A program made the translations under genes and the position numbers. Source: an uncultured Collinsella sp. (GTDB lineage: Bacteria; Actinomycetota; Coriobacteriia; Coriobacteriales; Coriobacteriaceae). Taken from it: a DNA stretch of 7,605 nt. The notes under the pieces are model-generated. The model was not told the DNA's origin. It was given only the letters and a program-made list of their open reading frames with translations, and ran no database searches. The stretch is from the NCBI GenBank assembly GCA_900541885.1, contig UQKW01000046.1, positions 1-7,605 of the forward strand, in the 5' to 3' direction. Below are positions 5,792 through 7,605 of this stretch, piece by piece; position 1 is the stretch's first letter, and every line of letters begins with the position of its first letter.

Positions 5792-6455
5792 GACATATCC
5801 CGTCTACTACCTCGAGGATGCAATGAACAACCTCGGCGACTGCTTTGACTATGCCGTTAACGATTATGGAGCAGAAGGATCGGAAGTTGCGGAACTCTTT
5901 TGCCTGAGCGGCGTAGCTCGCGAGTTCGAACGCGGCAACGCATGGGTAGTGTCGGGAAAATCGGGCGTTGAGCTGTTCGCGCTTATCGCTGAAAGGTCGG
6001 GCTATCAATCAAGGCCGATGCCAAATCGAACCTACCGATTCGAAAAGACACCGGAATATTGGACAGGCTGGATATTGGCATATCTGCAGTGGCGATTAGG
6101 AGAGTCTTTCGAAGATTTGCTGCATGTCGTTCCATTTGATGTGCTACGCAGTCTGTACTACCCCTGGCACGAAGCCTCGGAGGAACGCGTGGCTCGCCTC
6201 GTCTGCGATATGGCGAAAAAAGCGTCCAGGCAAACCAAACTTGCGTTAGCAAGAAAGAAGCTTAAGAAAACCCAACAAGACCTAGCATACGAATCGGGTG
6301 TGTCACTCCGCTCAATCCAAATGTACGAGCAGCGCCAGAGAAACATCAATGAAGCTTCGGTAACAAGCGTAAGAGCCATAGCAAAATCCCTCCACTGCAA
6401 CATCGAAGATCTCCTAGAGCCAGTCTTCGAATACAAAGAAACCAGTGCAGCCTAA
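5757..6455 (+). CDS. Xre-type HTH protein, putative antitoxin and autoregulator
   Basis: A 232-residue protein with two parts. The C-terminal part (about 162-221) is an Xre/Cro helix-turn-helix: LARKKLKKTQQDLAYESGVS, then LRSIQMYEQRQRNINEASV and IAKSLHCNIEDLLEP. The N-terminal part (about 13-140) has YPVYYLEDAMNNLGDCFDYA, a SGVAREFERGN...VSGKSGVEL stretch and an aromatic PEYWTGWILAYLQWRLGESF segment; I know this arrangement from partners of DUF3990 proteins. Residues 23-80 loosely resemble the small DUF3791 proteins that also accompany DUF3990. The start ATG 5757 has GGGAGGG (5741-5747) 9 nt ahead and retains the conserved YPVYYLEDAM block, which ATG 5823 would lose. It overlaps the toxin-like gene by 35 bp. 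It likely neutralises DUF3990 through the N-terminus and binds the upstream palindromes through the HTH; both roles are inferred. Confidence 0.75.
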   Translation: MIQELTDRGPSRTYPVYYLEDAMNNLGDCFDYAVNDYGAEGSEVAELFCLSGVAREFERGNAWVVSGKSGVELFALIAERSGYQSRPMPNRTYRFEKTPEYWTGWILAYLQWRLGESFEDLLHVVPFDVLRSLYYPWHEASEERVARLVCDMAKKASRQTKLALARKKLKKTQQDLAYESGVSLRSIQMYEQRQRNINEASVTSVRAIAKSLHCNIEDLLEPVFEYKETSAA

Positions 6456-6657
6456 CCCATTTTATTGCCGAGGTTTGTATCTAGTAAGCAATCCTTACCA
6501 GCAAGAGTCCCTACCAATAGAAAGCGGCTTAAAGGGCCGAAATCGTATGAATGGCATTGCGACTTCCAAATGGGTGACTGCTGCTTGAAAAGCTATAGAA
6601 ATAGGGGCCGATTTAACGGCCCCAAGCATCGCATAAATGGCATATACGTTTTATTAA
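6456..6657. other. Intergenic region between convergent operons
   Basis: About 200 bp separate the end of the + strand HTH gene from the end of the - strand membrane-peptide gene. Apart from the - strand hairpin at 6604-6623 and a very small CGGC/GCCG hairpin near 6525-6540, I see no supported element. A + strand open frame at 6465-6674 has no ribosome site and unremarkable composition. Confidence 0.5.
6604..6623 (-). terminator. Hairpin terminator of the - strand operon
   Basis: GGGGCCG (6604-6610) and CGGCCCC (6617-6623) form a perfect 7-bp GC stem with a 6-nt loop. On the - strand it is followed by TATTTCTAT, a broken U-run, and it lies 34 bp after the stop of the 34-residue gene. On the + strand no T-run follows. 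Confidence 0.5.
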
Positions 6658-6762
6658 CTATTTCTTGTTTTTAACCCATTTGCAGATACGCCAAATAAAC
6701 ACTCCGATGAGAATCCAAACGAGAGCGATCATAATGTCTGAGCGTGCAGGAATTGGGATCAT
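6658..6762 (-). CDS. 34-residue single-span membrane peptide
   Basis: A 34-residue frame on the - strand begins MIPIPARSDIMIALVWILIG and ends ICKWVKNKK before TAG. A hydrophobic helix of about 15 residues (10-24) is followed by a basic tail (R25, K28, K31, K33, K34), so the C-terminus probably stays in the cytoplasm. Translation is supported by GAGGAAG (6767-6773 on the - strand), with GAGGA 6 nt before ATG. It starts 24 bp after the stop of the secreted-protein gene and is followed by a GC hairpin, so the two form a likely operon. Size and charge fit a small membrane peptide such as an immunity partner, a membrane-active toxin or an accessory of the secreted protein. I recognise no family. 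Confidence 0.6.
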   Translation of the reverse strand: MIPIPARSDIMIALVWILIGVFIWRICKWVKNKK

Positions 6763-6786
6763 TGAACTTCCTCAATTGATGTGAGT

Positions 6787-7302
6787 CTAGTTTGCATAGG
6801 TGTGGAGCGTGCTGCCTTCCATGGTCGCTTGCAACACGGCGATACCGGACGCCATCCCCATCGATTCATAGTTGAGTCGATATGTCGCCTGTTTCGAGTT
6901 CCATACAAAGGACTCGTTAGTTACCGTACAGCCGATAGTCGTATAGTTTTGTCCCCAAGCGCTGGTAATGAGCGAGTTCGCTATCTTGATCTTGAATTCG
7001 CGATAAATAAAAGGACTGTTGTAATAGATAGTCCAAGTTCCAGATGCGTTGTTGTAGTAACTGTCCCATATCAGGCTGGGTTCATTGGTTTTTTTAATTC
7101 CTATTACTGCAACGGTCCCATCCTTAAGCTTAATTTGATGAGACTGCTCGGGACCTTTCGTTAAATCAAAATCTTGGATTGCGCCAGAAATTGCGACAGC
7201 ATCGCTTTCTGCAGCATAAGCAGTCGAAGGGCTAAACGAGAAACATATCGGTAATATCAAAAGTATCGAGAGGAAAAACGTAGCTTTGAGTGTGCGTAAC
7301 AC
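6787..7302 (-). CDS. Secreted protein of unknown function, signal peptide
   Basis: About 171 residues from GTG 7302. A longer start, ATG 7317, adds five residues, but the SD-like GGAGG lies inside those codons, 8 nt before the GTG, and nothing resembling a ribosome site precedes the ATG; I therefore prefer GTG. The N-terminus (LRTLKATFFLSILLILPICF) is a classical signal peptide with a likely signal peptidase I cut after the alanines of STAYAA. The mature part of about 140 residues is rich in Tyr, Asn, Thr and Ser, with repeated short beta-like stretches (GTWTIYYNSPFIYREFKIKI; YRLNYESMGMASGIAVLQAT), which suggests a small beta-sandwich exported from the cell. It has one cysteine in the mature region and no LPXTG motif. 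It vaguely recalls DUF5626-type secreted proteins of gut Firmicutes, but I cannot confirm that. It lies upstream of, and probably is co-transcribed with, the 34-residue membrane peptide. Confidence 0.7.
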   Translation of the reverse strand: MLRTLKATFFLSILLILPICFSFSPSTAYAAESDAVAISGAIQDFDLTKGPEQSHQIKLKDGTVAVIGIKKTNEPSLIWDSYYNNASGTWTIYYNSPFIYREFKIKIANSLITSAWGQNYTTIGCTVTNESFVWNSKQATYRLNYESMGMASGIAVLQATMEGSTLHTYAN

Positions 7303-7317
7303 TTTGACCACCTCCAT

Positions 7318-7370
7318 ACTGCGATGCCTAGTTAAATAGTAGCATAGATAAACAGTTTATTATGTAACTT
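7318..7370 (-). promoter_or_regulatory. AT-rich promoter region of the - strand operon
   Basis: This AT-rich spacer lies between the candidate RNA and the secreted-protein gene. It contains a 13-bp dyad ATAAAC-a-GTTTAT (7348-7360) and -10-like hexamers TATGCT (7346-7341, - strand) and TACTAT (7341-7336, - strand). I find no convincing -35 box at standard spacing. The location makes a promoter likely; the exact boxes are unclear. Confidence 0.3.
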
Positions 7371-7575
7371 AAAAAGCCCCTATCTGCCCGGCGCCCCTTC
7401 AAAGCGTGGGTTCCTGTAGACATCCTCAGCAAGGTAAACGCAGGGATGGTCGGGGTGTTCCCCTCAAAATTATTCCGCAGCGCGAAGGCCTCTCGTCCGT
7501 GGCTCCGTTGGAGCACAAGATTAAATCAGCGAATGCGATTATCCTTTCAAGGCTGCGCAGGCCCCCTTGGGGCTT
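7371..7575 (-). ncRNA. Candidate structured RNA with paired ends (6S-like layout)
   Basis: Read on the - strand, the 5' end AAGCCCC (7575-7569) pairs with GGGGCTT (7380-7374), and TTTTT (7375-7371) closes the transcript. Inside, GCCTGCGC (7562-7555) pairs with 7394-7386 with one bulged base, then CCTT (7552-7549) with 7399-7396 and AAAG (7547-7544) with 7404-7401, about 23 pairs in all. An unpaired middle and an apical arm follow, where GTGCTCC (7516-7510) pairs either with a local GGAGC or with GGGGaaCAC (7463-7455). A small hairpin CCT/AGG lies in the 3' side of the middle at 7434-7424. Closing stem, central bubble and apical arm over about 205 nt is the layout of 6S RNA, which binds RNA polymerase. 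I see no conserved 6S sequence and no clear promoter before the window edge, so the family is unproven. The 62-codon frame at 7328-7516 crosses the T-run and is not credible. Confidence 0.35.
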
Positions 7576-7605
7576 CCCCTGAAAACAATCCGCAGATCGA
7601 ATTGC

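Noticed and set aside
6465..6674. + strand 69-codon open frame after the HTH gene
   Set aside because: No ribosome site, no recognisable protein features, and it runs through the - strand terminator and the end of the membrane-peptide gene.
6781..7164. + strand 127-codon open frame
   Set aside because: It is antisense to the secreted-protein gene, which has a convincing signal peptide and ribosome site; the + frame has neither.
7328..7516. - strand 62-codon open frame near the right edge
   Set aside because: It begins inside the paired RNA-like structure, crosses its U-run into the AT-rich promoter region, and lacks a clear ribosome site.
1..7605. CRISPR arrays, tRNA or rRNA genes, transposases, integrases
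   Set aside because: Looked for regularly spaced repeats, cloverleaf or rRNA motifs and transposase/integrase proteins; none seen in the window.

Overview
The window looks like a chromosomal segment of a gut-type anaerobic actinobacterium, most likely class Coriobacteriia (Collinsella or a relative). That placement rests on the moderately GC-rich codon use of the housekeeping genes, the anaerobic pyruvate formate-lyase activase, the DegV protein, and a DUF3990/helix-turn-helix pair of a kind I associate with intestinal anaerobes. It is recognition from protein sequence, not a database result.

Left part (1-5013) is housekeeping, all on the + strand. A regulatory leader with a 16-bp palindrome and a long hairpin precedes a DegV-family fatty-acid-binding protein, which ends in a clear terminator. 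A radical-SAM pyruvate formate-lyase activating enzyme (pflA) follows without its pflB partner. A 316-bp intergenic region then carries two strong hairpins: a REP-like element with GGGACAG in its loop and a 65-bp inverted repeat. Next come a membrane-anchored serine hydrolase of the class A beta-lactamase/PBP fold, an MTA/SAH nucleosidase (mtnN), and the ribosome-assembly GTPase YihA/EngB, 39 bp after mtnN.

Middle part (5014-6455) is AT-richer and appears to be an accessory toxin-antitoxin-like module. A DUF3990 protein (ADP-ribosyltransferase-like fold) overlaps by 35 bp a protein with a C-terminal Xre-type HTH. Just upstream is a perfect 20-bp inverted repeat whose arms each contain a TATCAC-N4-GTGATA palindrome and which ends in seven T. 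It reads both as the terminator of the housekeeping transcript and as a paired operator for autoregulation by the HTH protein.

Right part (6456-7605) is read from the - strand, converging on the toxin-antitoxin module. It holds an unrecognised secreted protein with a signal peptide, followed by a 34-residue single-span membrane peptide with its own ribosome binding site and a hairpin terminator. At the right edge is a roughly 205-nt non-coding stretch whose two ends pair and which finishes in GGGGCTTTTT on the - strand. It is a candidate structured RNA, with 6S RNA the hypothesis I would test first.
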